Shown piece by piece: positions 25,457 to 35,064 of a stretch of DNA of 64,000 nt. The DNA is from Pseudomonadota bacterium (GTDB lineage: Bacteria > Pseudomonadota > Gammaproteobacteria > Burkholderiales > Burkholderiaceae_B). Under the pieces are notes generated by a model. That model was not told the origin of the DNA, did not search any database, and saw only the letters and a list, made by a program, of their open reading frames with translations. The translations under genes were made by a program, and so were the position numbers. How positions within the stretch are numbered: the first letter of the stretch is position 1; every line of letters begins with the position of its first letter. The stretch is taken from contig JAEXRL010000011.1 of NCBI GenBank assembly GCA_023440825.1, forward strand, positions 62,001 to 126,000. Reading direction: 5' to 3'.

Positions 25457-27523
25457 CTAGCCTAAACGTTCCATTAAATAATTATGAAGATTAAAAGGTG
25501 CTCTGCGGGTTCGTATACGGCTATACGTGCCGTCGGCATTCCCCTTCCAAGCGAGCTGATTGTCTTTTAGGGCAAAAGTAAACGCTTCAGCAATGACGCG
25601 TCGCTTTAATTGGCGGTCTAGCACTGGAACCCCAAGTTCGACACGACGGAAAAAGTTCCTGTCCATCCAGTCCGCTGAAGACAGGTAGACGTCTTCCTTG
25701 CCCTCATTGTAGAAATAAAAAATACGCGAGTGCTCTAGAAAGCGACCTACCAATGAGCGCACCTGAATTTTCTCTGACAGCCCCGGCACACCGGGACGTA
25801 AGGCACATGCACCACGTACGATCAGATCCACCCGTACTCCGGCCTGACTTGCCTTGTATAAGGCATCAATAATTTTAGGCTCAAGCAAAGAATTCATTTT
25901 TGCCATGATACGCGCCCGTTTTCCTTCACGCGCTCGCTCCTCTTCAGCCTGTATCTTGGCAATCATGGTGTCGTGCAATGTAAATGGTGACTGCAACAAG
26001 ACCTTCAAAGGGCGCCACGCCCCTAGGCCTGTTAGCAATGAAAACACCTTATCCATGTCTTCACAAATTTCCTGATTGGCCGTAATCATGCCAAAATCAG
26101 TATAAAGTCGAGCGGTACGTGGGTGATAATTCCCCGTGCCCACATGCCCATAGCGCTTAATTTCACCATTTTCTCGGCGCAGCACGAGCAACATCTTGGC
26201 ATGGGTTTTATTGCCTACTACCCCATAACTTACGTGAGCCCCCACCTCCTCCATTTTAGCGGCCCAGTTGATATTGGTTTGCTCGTCAAACCTGGCCATT
26301 AACTCGACCACCACGGTGACCTCTTTCCCAGCCCTTGCGGCAGACAATAATAGATTCATCAGCTCGGAGTCTTCCCCCGTGCGATAAATGGTTTGCTTGA
26401 TCGCCACCACGTCCGGGTCCAGCGCCGCAGCGCGCAAGAAACTTAATACGGGCTGAAAAGACTGGTATGGATGGTGCAATAGCTGATCGCGCTTAGCCAA
26501 CGCTGCAAAAAGCTGGCTGGGATGATCAAACGCGCTATCAAATGGTGCCGGTACGGGAGCCCGGTACTCACTAAATTGCAAATCGGGACGCTCTGGCACA
26601 TTACACAATTGCGCCAATCGGGACAGATTCACCGGCCCACGCACTCGATAAGTGTCCCACTTTTCAAGATTAAATTCGGTTTGTAAAAAGTGCTCTAGCT
26701 CTTCGGGCGTGCGCTGATCAATTTCTAGTCGCACCGCTGCCCCAAAGTTACGCTGAGACAGCTCACCTTGGAGTGCTAGGCGTAAGTTAGTTACCTCTTC
26801 TTCGTCCACAAATAAATCGCTATTACGCGTAACGCGCCACTGATAGCAACCCTTCACGTCCATACCTGGAAACAGCTCGTTCACAAACACGCTGATCAAG
26901 GAGGTCAGTAACATATACCCTTGAGGCATGTTGGCAATGTCGTCTGGCACCCGAATAAGACGTGGCAAAGCCCTTGGCGCTTGCACAATAGCAATGTTGC
27001 CCGTACGCCCAAAGGCATCATTGCCGCTGAGTTCTACAATGTGATTTAAGCTTTTGTTATAGACACGTGGAAAAGGATGCGCCGGATCCAGGCCGATAGG
27101 GGTAAGCAAGGGCATGACATCACGCATGAAAGTGCCGTAGGCCCACTCGCGCTGCCGCTCTGTCCATTGCGCAGGGAACAATAAGCCTATGCCCTCTTGC
27201 ATCAGGCTGGGCAAAACATTGAGCATTAACAAGTTATTTTGCTTTTCGACCAAGGCGTGGGCCGCTTCTTGCACCCGATTAAACGCCTCAGCAGGCAAAA
27301 AACCATCTTCACCCGCTTGGTTCGGGTTTTGTAGTAGCTGCTCTTTAATACTGGAAATTCGAATTTCAAAAAACTCGTCTAGATTCGAACTAACAATACA
27401 CAGATAACGCAAGCGTTCCAGCAAAGGAGTGCTAGGATTTTCTGCCATCGCCATGACGCGTTCGTTGAACTTCAATAAGGAAAGCTCTCGATTGAGTAGC
27501 GTGGTGTCGGGTGAGGAAAGCAT
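25457..27523 (-). CDS. ppk1: Polyphosphate kinase 1
   Basis: Makes polyphosphate from ATP. 688 residues, full length. The first helical domain holds LLNRELSLLKFNERV, FNRVQEAAHALV follows, and the PLD-like catalytic domains contain HAKMLLVLRRENGEIKRYGHVGTGNYHPRTARLYTDFG (autophosphorylated His) and FLEHSRIFYFYNEG (second His). It lies upstream of and co-oriented with pstS but 102 bp away, with the pstS promoter in the gap, so it probably has its own promoter in 27524-27743, shared back-to-back with ppx. Confidence 0.97.
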   Translation of the reverse strand: MLSSPDTTLLNRELSLLKFNERVMAMAENPSTPLLERLRYLCIVSSNLDEFFEIRISSIKEQLLQNPNQAGEDGFLPAEAFNRVQEAAHALVEKQNNLLMLNVLPSLMQEGIGLLFPAQWTERQREWAYGTFMRDVMPLLTPIGLDPAHPFPRVYNKSLNHIVELSGNDAFGRTGNIAIVQAPRALPRLIRVPDDIANMPQGYMLLTSLISVFVNELFPGMDVKGCYQWRVTRNSDLFVDEEEVTNLRLALQGELSQRNFGAAVRLEIDQRTPEELEHFLQTEFNLEKWDTYRVRGPVNLSRLAQLCNVPERPDLQFSEYRAPVPAPFDSAFDHPSQLFAALAKRDQLLHHPYQSFQPVLSFLRAAALDPDVVAIKQTIYRTGEDSELMNLLLSAARAGKEVTVVVELMARFDEQTNINWAAKMEEVGAHVSYGVVGNKTHAKMLLVLRRENGEIKRYGHVGTGNYHPRTARLYTDFGMITANQEICEDMDKVFSLLTGLGAWRPLKVLLQSPFTLHDTMIAKIQAEEERAREGKRARIMAKMNSLLEPKIIDALYKASQAGVRVDLIVRGACALRPGVPGLSEKIQVRSLVGRFLEHSRIFYFYNEGKEDVYLSSADWMDRNFFRRVELGVPVLDRQLKRRVIAEAFTFALKDNQLAWKGNADGTYSRIRTRRAPFNLHNYLMERLG

Positions 27524-27743
27524 AAGTGATCTGAAATCCAGCTGGTTAAGAAGACGACTTCCGTTCTTTTACTACACTTATATTACTGTTCGATGAAGGC
27601 GCATTTAGACTGTATCAAAGAAACAATAACTTGAATAAGAAAGCCGCTTATTTGCAGTAAAGCAAGCAGAGTATTTAATATTCGCTACAAACCCCAGAGC
27701 ATCTATACTTATAATCGCCTATCACTCCTATTTAGCTAACAAT

Positions 27744-29237
27744 ATGGATCATTTACTAGCCGCCGTCGATTTAGGGTCTAACAGCTTTCGACTCTCCATT
27801 GGACGAGTCGTGGTGAACAATGGGCAAGCCCAAATTTACGCCATTGATCGTTTAAACGAATCCGTACGCTTGGCCGCGGGTATGGGCGTAGATCGACGTA
27901 TCAGCCCAGATGCCATTGAACGCGCCGTCACTATATTGAAACGCTTTAGCGAGCGCTTACAAGGCTTTCACCCTAATCGGGTGCGTGCTGTGGCAACGAA
28001 TACCTTTCGAGTAGCCTGTAATTTAAGTGAGGTGCTGCCGGCTGCCGAACAGGCGCTGGGCTTTCCTATCGAAGTGATTTCGGGACACGAAGAGGCACGC
28101 CTGATTTTTTCCGGTATTAGCAACGAGCTTCCCCCTTCTGACAATCGCCGTCTAATGATAGACATAGGCGGTGGCTCCACCGAAGTGATTATCGGACGAG
28201 GATTAAAACCTCAACTACTATCTTCGCTGTATATGGGATGTGTCAGCTTCACTGACAAATTCTTTGAAGATGGACGCATTACCGAAGAGCGCATGAATAA
28301 AGCGATTCTGGCTGCTCGTCGCGAGCTGGAAGGCATTACCCGCCAATACCGCAAGACAGGCTGGCAGGAAGCCTATGGTTCATCCGGTACGGCCAAAGGA
28401 CTGATCGCCATCCTAGAAGAAAATGGCTACTCCGCCAAGGGGATTACGTTGGCAGGCCTAGAGGCACTTAAAAAACGCTTGATCCAAGATGGCACCGTAG
28501 ACATGAATAAGCTCGCCGGTATCAAGCCACACCGAGCCCCCGTACTCGCTGCCGGCTTAGCCATTATGACAGCGGCCTTCCAAGAGTTAAAAATCAAGAA
28601 TGTACAAGCCGGGGAAGGCGCTTTGCGTGTCGGCGTGCTTTACGATATGCTGGGCCGGGACTCGGAGCAAGATCAACGGCTGCTCACCGTGCAGCAACTG
28701 TGCAAACGCTATCATGTTGATGCACGTCAGGCACATCGCGTGGAAGCCTGTGCAGGCGAGCTATTTAAACAACTCGGCCCGCACGATCCGAATGACCCTG
28801 ACCACGTTGAACGCTTGCTGAACTGGGCCGCAGAGCTACACGAAATTGGTCTGAGCATCGCACACACCGATTATCACAAACACACGGCCTACATTCTGGA
28901 ACATGCTGATATGCCCGGGTTTTCTAAGGATGAGCAAAGCCTGCTCAGCTTTTTAACCCTGGGCCATCAAGGCAGATTGAGTAAGTTAAAGCGCTTCGAA
29001 GCGCCCAACTCCTGGTGGACGGCTTTGTTTTGCTTGCGTCTGGCCGTTATTTTAATGCGCCGTCGAGAGGATCAAAGCAGCCTACCAGTTCGCTTACAGC
29101 GTATAGATAACAAGCTGGTGATTAAAGCCAGTAAGTCATGGCTGGACAAACACCCATTAACAGAATATTCCTTACAAACAGAACAGTCTGAATGGGAAAA
29201 AATGCCCTTAGATGTGGTGCTGGACCATCACGCTTAA
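27744..29237 (+). CDS. ppx: Exopolyphosphatase (Ppx/GppA family)
   Basis: Hydrolyses terminal phosphates from polyphosphate and may also act on pppGpp. 497 residues. The ASKHA phosphate-loop is AAVDLGSNSFRLSIG at the start; the second is LMIDIGGGSTEVIIG, with SGHEEARLIFSGI between. The C-terminal HD-like region begins near residue 310 and includes AAELHEIGLSIAHTDYHKH. Transcribed divergently from ppk1 across 220 bp; a TATAAT-like -10 is at 27710-27715. Confidence 0.94.
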   Translation: MDHLLAAVDLGSNSFRLSIGRVVVNNGQAQIYAIDRLNESVRLAAGMGVDRRISPDAIERAVTILKRFSERLQGFHPNRVRAVATNTFRVACNLSEVLPAAEQALGFPIEVISGHEEARLIFSGISNELPPSDNRRLMIDIGGGSTEVIIGRGLKPQLLSSLYMGCVSFTDKFFEDGRITEERMNKAILAARRELEGITRQYRKTGWQEAYGSSGTAKGLIAILEENGYSAKGITLAGLEALKKRLIQDGTVDMNKLAGIKPHRAPVLAAGLAIMTAAFQELKIKNVQAGEGALRVGVLYDMLGRDSEQDQRLLTVQQLCKRYHVDARQAHRVEACAGELFKQLGPHDPNDPDHVERLLNWAAELHEIGLSIAHTDYHKHTAYILEHADMPGFSKDEQSLLSFLTLGHQGRLSKLKRFEAPNSWWTALFCLRLAVILMRRREDQSSLPVRLQRIDNKLVIKASKSWLDKHPLTEYSLQTEQSEWEKMPLDVVLDHHA

Positions 29238-29257
29238 TGCTAGCTTGCTAAGTCAGA

Positions 29258-29306
29258 ACTATGCCTAAGCCTGGCGAGCCTGCTGCAGGCTTTGCTTAGG
29301 CATAGT
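29258..29306. terminator. Bidirectional hairpin between convergent ppx and olsB
   Basis: ACTATGCCTAAGC (29258-29270) is a perfect 13-bp inverted repeat of GCTTAGGCATAGT (29294-29306). Inside it AGCCTG and CAGGCT form a second stem. It lies between two converging genes. There is no long T-run on either side, so it may work as a boundary hairpin more than as a classical terminator. Confidence 0.7.
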
Positions 29307-29337
29307 AATACCAGCCCTACGAACAAGTACGTGCCAC

Positions 29338-30123
29338 TTAGGCTAAGCCAAAGTGACGCTTGTAGCGCTGATCCATTGTGGCCAAATCCAGCAAAACCGG
29401 AAAATCGGCGGTATTAAAGTCGGGATCCCAAGCGGGCTCGCCGCATATCGTTGCACCCAGCTTTAGATAGCCACGAATTAACGGGGGAATGCGTGCCGGT
29501 AAGGTACTTTGCAAGCGTTCGATAGGATAGCGATGCAAAGGTTGCACCAAAGGTACCTGAGGATTAGCTTGCATGGATTTTTGTGCCACCCGCCACACCT
29601 CGGCGGCCGTCACTCCGTCATCCCGCAAACTGACGCTGGCGCAGCCCAGCAAATAACGGTAGCCGCCTATGCGCATCAAGGCGGCTATACCACCCCAAAG
29701 CATCATAATAGCAGCGCCATTTCGAAAATCGGGATGTATGCACGAACGCCCTACTTCAACCAGACTGTGCCGAATATCGTTTAATGCAGAGATATCAAAC
29801 TCAGACTCAGAATAATAGCTACCCGCTTTGAGCGCATTTTCTGGTGTAAGCAAGCGATACGTGCCCACGACGCGTGCACTTTCTGGCTCAGTAACCATAA
29901 AGTGCTCACACCACGGGTCGAAATGGTCGATGTCCAGGCCAGACTCAGCACCTGGAAACACCGCATTCATTTCTTCAGTAAAAACCTGAAACCGCAGGCG
30001 CTGCAAGACTTCGATTTCTTCTGCTGTGCGGGCTAAACGCAATGTTAAGCCACCTACTGTGTGCCCTGCCCAAATGGAAGCCAGGTCGGTAGATTCAGAA
30101 TGTACTCGTTTAAACTCAAGCAT
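29338..30123 (-). CDS. olsB: GNAT-family L-ornithine N-alpha-acyltransferase (OlsB-like)
   Basis: Probably makes lyso-ornithine lipid by acylating ornithine with 3-hydroxyacyl-ACP, the first step to ornithine lipids. The start at 30123 follows GGAG at 7 nt; a longer frame to 30159 has none. About 261 residues. The GNAT core includes LRLARTAEEIEVLQRLRFQVFTEEMNA, DHFDPWCEHFMV, VVGTYRLLTP, and VEVGRSCIHPDFRNGAAIMMLWGGI. Proteins of this type are often labelled hemolysin-like, but this pattern is the OlsB group. olsA is not in the window. It lies 64 bp after glmM, co-oriented. Confidence 0.82.
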   Translation of the reverse strand: MLEFKRVHSESTDLASIWAGHTVGGLTLRLARTAEEIEVLQRLRFQVFTEEMNAVFPGAESGLDIDHFDPWCEHFMVTEPESARVVGTYRLLTPENALKAGSYYSESEFDISALNDIRHSLVEVGRSCIHPDFRNGAAIMMLWGGIAALMRIGGYRYLLGCASVSLRDDGVTAAEVWRVAQKSMQANPQVPLVQPLHRYPIERLQSTLPARIPPLIRGYLKLGATICGEPAWDPDFNTADFPVLLDLATMDQRYKRHFGLA

Positions 30124-30187
30124 CGTTCCACTCCATAAGCTTTCATGCATAATGCACAAACAATGTTTCAGGTTTTTGTAAATTACA

Positions 30188-31534
30188 TTACTGTTTTGTG
30201 AAATCTACAGCAAGCAACTTATCAATACTTGTTTGCGCTAACTCCAGCTCTTCGGCCTCGACCATTATGCGTAGCTTAGGTTCAGTGCCAGAAGCACGAA
30301 TCAATACCCGGCCTTTTCCTTGCAGCGCTGCCTCGACCTGTGCCTGAGCAGCTTGCAAACCCGGGTGTTCTTGCCATTTTACCCCCGGCTGCAAAGGCAC
30401 GTTTTTCATGATCTGAGGGTACATTTTGAGGTCATAGACCAGCTCGCCTAAGGTGCAATCGCCATGTCTCATTGCGGTTAAAACTTGCAAAGCAGCAATG
30501 ATGCCATCGCCTGTAGTGTGCCAGTCCAGACACAATAGGTGACCTGAGCTTTCACCACCATACAACCAACCACGCTGCTGAATCAACTCTAAAACGTAAC
30601 GGTCACCCACATTGGCACGCTCAAAAGCCACGCCTAACTCGTTTAAACGTTTTTCTAGGCCCATATTCGTCATGAGCGTACCCGCCACACCTTTTACTTC
30701 CTGGCTAAGCATGCGATCGCGTACGATGACGTAAAGCAACTCATCGCCGTTATAGATACGCCCCCGAGCATCAACCATTTGCAAGCGGTCTGCATCGCCA
30801 TCAAGGGCAATACCTAGGTCGGCATTATGAAGCTGCACAGCCTCGGCCAAGCGATCAGGATACGTCGCACCGACCTCATGATTAATATTAAACCCGTCAG
30901 GTTGCACCCCGATGGCAATAACTTCGGCACCAAGCTCCCGAAAAACGTGAGGCGCAATGTTATAGGCGGCGCCGTGGGCGGCATCCACCACAATACGCAG
31001 ACCATCCAAATCGAGCTCGTTGGGAAATGTACTTTTACAGAACTCAATATAACGTCCTGCTGAGTCCTGCAAACGACGGGCACGTCCTAAGGCCTCTGAG
31101 CGAACCCACTGCATGGGCTGCTCAATAGCAGCCTCAATTTGCAGCTCTATCTCATCTGGCAGCTTGGTCCCAAAGGCCGAGAAGAACTTAATGCCGTTAT
31201 CGTAAAAAGGGTTATGTGAAGCGCTGATCACGATACCTGCCGACAAGCGTAAAGTGCGGGTGAGGTACGCTACTGCAGGGGTTGGCACGGGCCCGGCGAG
31301 TAAAACATCAATACCTGCCGCCGACAAGCCGGCCTCCAGTGAGGACTCCAGCATATAGCCTGATATGCGAGTGTCCTTGCCAATGACCACGGTAGGCCTG
31401 CCTGTACCTTTATGCTCAGCCGCTAGAACCTTACCTGCTGCGTAACCTAAACGCAGAGCAAACTCGGGATTAATCACCGGGCCGCCCACCTCGCCACGCA
31501 CCCCATCTGTACCAAAATACTTACGTGTTGCCAT
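30188..31534 (-). CDS. glmM: Phosphoglucosamine mutase
   Basis: Converts glucosamine-6-phosphate to glucosamine-1-phosphate for peptidoglycan and LPS. The start is at ATG 31534 (MATRKYFGTDGVRGEVG); the frame extends upstream into folP without homology. 448 residues. The phosphoserine loop is GIVISASHNPFYDNGIKFF, the metal loop is IALDGDADRLQMVD, the sugar-binding loop is GGESSGH, and the phosphate-binding loop RASGTEPKLRIMVE is near the C-terminus. It begins 2 bp after the folP stop, the classic ftsH-folP-glmM order. Confidence 0.97.
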   Translation of the reverse strand: MATRKYFGTDGVRGEVGGPVINPEFALRLGYAAGKVLAAEHKGTGRPTVVIGKDTRISGYMLESSLEAGLSAAGIDVLLAGPVPTPAVAYLTRTLRLSAGIVISASHNPFYDNGIKFFSAFGTKLPDEIELQIEAAIEQPMQWVRSEALGRARRLQDSAGRYIEFCKSTFPNELDLDGLRIVVDAAHGAAYNIAPHVFRELGAEVIAIGVQPDGFNINHEVGATYPDRLAEAVQLHNADLGIALDGDADRLQMVDARGRIYNGDELLYVIVRDRMLSQEVKGVAGTLMTNMGLEKRLNELGVAFERANVGDRYVLELIQQRGWLYGGESSGHLLCLDWHTTGDGIIAALQVLTAMRHGDCTLGELVYDLKMYPQIMKNVPLQPGVKWQEHPGLQAAQAQVEAALQGKGRVLIRASGTEPKLRIMVEAEELELAQTSIDKLLAVDFTKQ

Positions 31535-31536
31535 TC

Positions 31537-32373
31537 CTAGACTCCATGCACTACGGCATTCCAAACTTGCAAAGCCTCTCGGGTGGCCGCGACATCGTGC
31601 ACCCGTAAGATTTTTGCGCCTCGTTCTACACAAACCAACGCAGCAGCTACGCTAGCGATTAATCGATCTTCAGGCGGCTTGCCAGTAATATGCCCAAGCA
31701 TACTCTTACGCGACAAACCAATTAAAAGGGGGTATGAGTCTATCTGACAAGTTTGCAAACCACGTAACAAATCGTAGTTTTGCGCGACCGTTTTCCCAAA
31801 CCCAAAACCCGGGTCCAAACAAATTCGCTCTGGAGCAATCCCCGCCTCACGCAGTACCTGTGCTCGTTCTTGCAAAAACTGGCGGACTTCCAGACAAACA
31901 TCCTGATAGTCAGGTTGTTCCTGCATTGTACGGGGTTCACCTTGCATGTGCATCACGCACAGACCTGCCGAAGTGTTCGCCACGGCCTGCACTGCACCAG
32001 GCATTCTTAAGGCATATATATCATTGATAATATCGGCACCCGCCTGCAGTACGGCCTGCATAACTGGCGGCTTAAAGGTATCGACGGAAAGAGGGATGTT
32101 CAGTTTATGCAACTGCTCCACTAAAGGTACGACCCGCTCAAGCTCTTGGTCTAGTGGTACTGGCTCAGCCCCAGGGCGTGTTGATTCGCCGCCAATATCA
32201 ATTATGTCTGCCCCCTGCTCTATAAGCAGGTGCGCATGCTCCAAAGCACGCTCCAGACTATTATGCTGGCTACCATCGTAAAAAGAATCGGGCGTAACGT
32301 TTAGTATGCCCATAAGCAAAGGGCGCTCCAACCCTAGTTGAAAGCGCCCACATGACCAGACGAAAGGATTCAT
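31537..32373 (-). CDS. folP: Dihydropteroate synthase
   Basis: Joins p-aminobenzoate to hydroxymethyl-dihydropterin diphosphate in folate synthesis; the sulfonamide target. 278 residues. Signatures are LLMGILNVTPDSFYDGSQ, the diphosphate-binding DIGGESTRPGAEPV, SVDTFKPPVMQAVLQAGADIINDI, and the C-terminal KILRVHDVAAT with the conserved RVHD. The region carries no obvious insertion of the kind seen in some sulfonamide-resistant variants. It lies between ftsH and glmM. Confidence 0.96.
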   Translation of the reverse strand: MNPFVWSCGRFQLGLERPLLMGILNVTPDSFYDGSQHNSLERALEHAHLLIEQGADIIDIGGESTRPGAEPVPLDQELERVVPLVEQLHKLNIPLSVDTFKPPVMQAVLQAGADIINDIYALRMPGAVQAVANTSAGLCVMHMQGEPRTMQEQPDYQDVCLEVRQFLQERAQVLREAGIAPERICLDPGFGFGKTVAQNYDLLRGLQTCQIDSYPLLIGLSRKSMLGHITGKPPEDRLIASVAAALVCVERGAKILRVHDVAATREALQVWNAVVHGV

Positions 32374-32388
32374 TCGTGGTGAGTATCG

Positions 32389-34299
32389 TTAAACAGGAGT
32401 GGTTGCCGCTTCGCCCTTATCGTCAGCAGGTTTAGCACCGGCTGCTGGTGGGGTTTTGTCCGACGAACCATTGTTGGAATTAGGGACGTACGGGGCACGT
32501 GGCGGCAAGCCTTTCATAATGTCATCAATCTGCTCGGCATCAATGGTTTCCCATTCGAGCAAGGCTTTTGCCATGGCTTCCATTTTGTCGCGGTTATCTT
32601 CGATCAGTTTACGAGCAATATCGTATTGCTGATCAATGATAGTGCGAATTTCCTGATCCACTTTTTGCATAGTGGCTTCGGACACGTGTGTGGTTTTGGT
32701 CACGCTACGTCCCAAAAACACTTCGCCCTCGTTTTCTGCGTACACCACTGGGCCGAGCGTATCAGTCATACCATAGCGGGTGACGATATCACGGGCGATT
32801 TGCGTGGCACGCTCAAAGTCGTTAGAGGCTCCAGTGGTCATTTGATTCATGAACACCTCTTCAGCTATACGACCACCAAACAATACGGCAATCATATTCA
32901 GCAAACGTTCTTTGTCCATGCTGTAGCGATCGCCTTCAGGCAATTGCATGGTTACCCCTAGAGCACGGCCACGCGGGATAATGGTTACCTTATGCACCGG
33001 ATCTGTTTTCGGCAACAAACACGCCACCAAGGCATGACCTGCTTCATGATAGGCCGTATTACGACGCTCTTCCTCGGGCATAATCATACTGCGGCGCTCT
33101 GCACCCATAATGATTTTGTCTTTGGCTTTTTCGAAGTCCTGCATATCTACGGTGGCACCGTTACGGCGCGCCGCAAACAAGGCAGCTTCGTTCACCAGAT
33201 TAGCCAGGTCGGCACCTGAGAAACCCGGCGTACCACGCGCCAGCACAACAGGATCTACGTTGTTGGCCAGCGGCACTTTGCGCATGTGAACTTTAAGAAT
33301 TTGCTCCCGACCACGAATATCAGGCAGGCTCACCACCACCTGACGGTCAAAGCGACCTGGACGCAACAAGGCAGGGTCTAACACATCAGGACGGTTGGTG
33401 GCCGCAATAACCAGTACGCCTTGACCGGTTTCAAAGCCATCCATTTCTACCAGCAACTGGTTAAGAGTCTGTTCACGCTCGTCGTTACCGCCACCCAAAC
33501 CTGCACCACGCTGACGCCCCACGGCATCAATCTCGTCAATAAAAATAATGCAAGGGGAGTGTTTCTTGGCGTTCTCGAACATGTCGCGCACACGCGATGC
33601 CCCTACCCCAACAAACATTTCGACAAAATCTGAACCCGAAATACTAAAAAACGGAACTTTAGCTTCGCCTGCTATCGCACGCGCCAGCAAGGTTTTACCT
33701 GTACCAGGCGAGCCCACCATCAGGATACCGCGAGGAATACGACCACCTAAGCGCTGAAAGCGAGTAGGGTCGCGTAAGAAATCGACCAGTTCCTGTACGT
33801 CTTCTTTTGCCTCGTCACACCCGGCAACGTCAGCAAAGGTCACTGTATTGGTATTTTCATCCAGCATGCGAGCACGGGACTTACCAAAACTGAAGGCACC
33901 GCCTTTTCCACCGCCTTGCATTTGCCGCATGAAAAAGACCCATACGCCAATCAGCAGCAGCATCGGGAACCAGGAAATAAATATGCTGGTAAGGAATGAA
34001 GGCTCTTCCCGAGCTTTACCGGAAACCTGCACGCCCGACTTGACGAGCTCAGGAACCATCCAGAGATCGCCAGGTGAGGTCAGCGTATAACTACGCCCAC
34101 CATCAGGCGTGACATGCAATGTGTCACCCTGGATATCAACCTTACTGATACGCCCTGCACGCGCATCATTCATAAATTGGGTATAAGTGACGTTATCTGA
34201 CGATACCGGCCTGCCATCAAACTGTTTAAATACAGTAAATAGCACGAGCGCAATAACCATCCAGATAGCGACTTTGGAAAACGAGTTATTCAAAGCCAA
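32389..34299 (-). CDS. ftsH: ATP-dependent zinc metalloprotease FtsH
   Basis: Membrane-bound AAA+ protease that degrades LpxC, SecY and other membrane or regulatory proteins. 636 residues. The first helix is near 10-25, a periplasmic part follows, and the second helix is near 100-120. Walker A GSPGTGKT, Walker B IIFIDEIDA, pore motif FVGVGASRVRDMF, second region of homology ATNRPDVLDPALLRPGRFDR, zinc motif HEAGH near residue 420. The tail is Pro/Gly/Asp-rich. Fifteen bp separate it from folP. Confidence 0.98.
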   Translation of the reverse strand: MALNNSFSKVAIWMVIALVLFTVFKQFDGRPVSSDNVTYTQFMNDARAGRISKVDIQGDTLHVTPDGGRSYTLTSPGDLWMVPELVKSGVQVSGKAREEPSFLTSIFISWFPMLLLIGVWVFFMRQMQGGGKGGAFSFGKSRARMLDENTNTVTFADVAGCDEAKEDVQELVDFLRDPTRFQRLGGRIPRGILMVGSPGTGKTLLARAIAGEAKVPFFSISGSDFVEMFVGVGASRVRDMFENAKKHSPCIIFIDEIDAVGRQRGAGLGGGNDEREQTLNQLLVEMDGFETGQGVLVIAATNRPDVLDPALLRPGRFDRQVVVSLPDIRGREQILKVHMRKVPLANNVDPVVLARGTPGFSGADLANLVNEAALFAARRNGATVDMQDFEKAKDKIIMGAERRSMIMPEEERRNTAYHEAGHALVACLLPKTDPVHKVTIIPRGRALGVTMQLPEGDRYSMDKERLLNMIAVLFGGRIAEEVFMNQMTTGASNDFERATQIARDIVTRYGMTDTLGPVVYAENEGEVFLGRSVTKTTHVSEATMQKVDQEIRTIIDQQYDIARKLIEDNRDKMEAMAKALLEWETIDAEQIDDIMKGLPPRAPYVPNSNNGSSDKTPPAAGAKPADDKGEAATTPV

Positions 34300-34408
34300 T
34301 CTCCTGCGATTGCGGCATTTGTCCCTGTATGCTTACACATACCTGAAACAAGCATCATATATATCCATTCTACCTGAACAGTGGCACTATGTTCTATAAT
34401 ATCTTGCA

Positions 34409-35047
34409 TTATCGATTCTTCGGGCCGCGGGCGACCAGAAATGTTTCAGCCGATTTCGCCCGGGATGCTTGCGGCTTACGCTCGACAACCCGAACAAAGT
34501 GATTTTTATACGCTTTGACAATTTGCGAGAAGCCGCTTGCATGGAATGCTTTCACAATTAACACCCCCTCATCGGTAAGGTGCGCTAGCGCAAACTCTAG
34601 TGCCAATTCACATAAATGCTGCATGCGGGCCGAGTCAGCTGCAGCCACCCCTGATAAATTGGGGGCCATATCGGAAATAACAAGGTCAACTTTACTTCCC
34701 GCTAAACTTTTTTCCAGACGCTCCAGCACATCGTCTTCGCGAAAGTCACCCTGCATGAACTCAACGCCCGCTATGGGCTCCATTTCCAGGATGTCTAAAG
34801 CAATGATATGCCCGTCCAGATCTCCGCCCGGCCCTACCATTTGCTCTCTTACATATTGTGACCAACTACCCGGACTGGCACCTAAATCCACCACTCGTTT
34901 ACCTTTCAGGGTGATTTTTTCCAGTTCCAGAATTTCACTTAATTTAAAAGCTGCGCGCGCCCTATACCCTTTTTGTTGCGCCAATTTAACGTAGGGGTCA
35001 TTTATATGCTGATGAACCCAGTCTTTTGAGAATTTTTTCTTGGCCAT
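34409..35047 (-). CDS. rlmE: 23S rRNA 2'-O-ribose U2552 methyltransferase RlmE
   Basis: Methylates U2552 of 23S rRNA in the large subunit, using SAM. 212 residues. The start MAKKKFSKDWVHQHINDPYVKLAQQKGYRARAAFKL is characteristic and holds the catalytic Lys. The SAM motif is VVDLGASPGSWSQYV and the catalytic-Asp region reads VDLVISDMAPNLSGV; a second Lys is in VLIVKAFH. It lies upstream of ftsH, as in many proteobacteria. Its ATG is only 17 bp from that of the divergent yhbY. Confidence 0.96.
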   Translation of the reverse strand: MAKKKFSKDWVHQHINDPYVKLAQQKGYRARAAFKLSEILELEKITLKGKRVVDLGASPGSWSQYVREQMVGPGGDLDGHIIALDILEMEPIAGVEFMQGDFREDDVLERLEKSLAGSKVDLVISDMAPNLSGVAAADSARMQHLCELALEFALAHLTDEGVLIVKAFHASGFSQIVKAYKNHFVRVVERKPQASRAKSAETFLVARGPKNR

Positions 35048-35064
35048 TCCCTTACAATCTCTTT

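Noticed and set aside
30124..30187. Pho box before olsB
   Set aside because: The gap has no CTGTCAT-like pair at the right spacing; similarity was limited to short A/T-rich matches.
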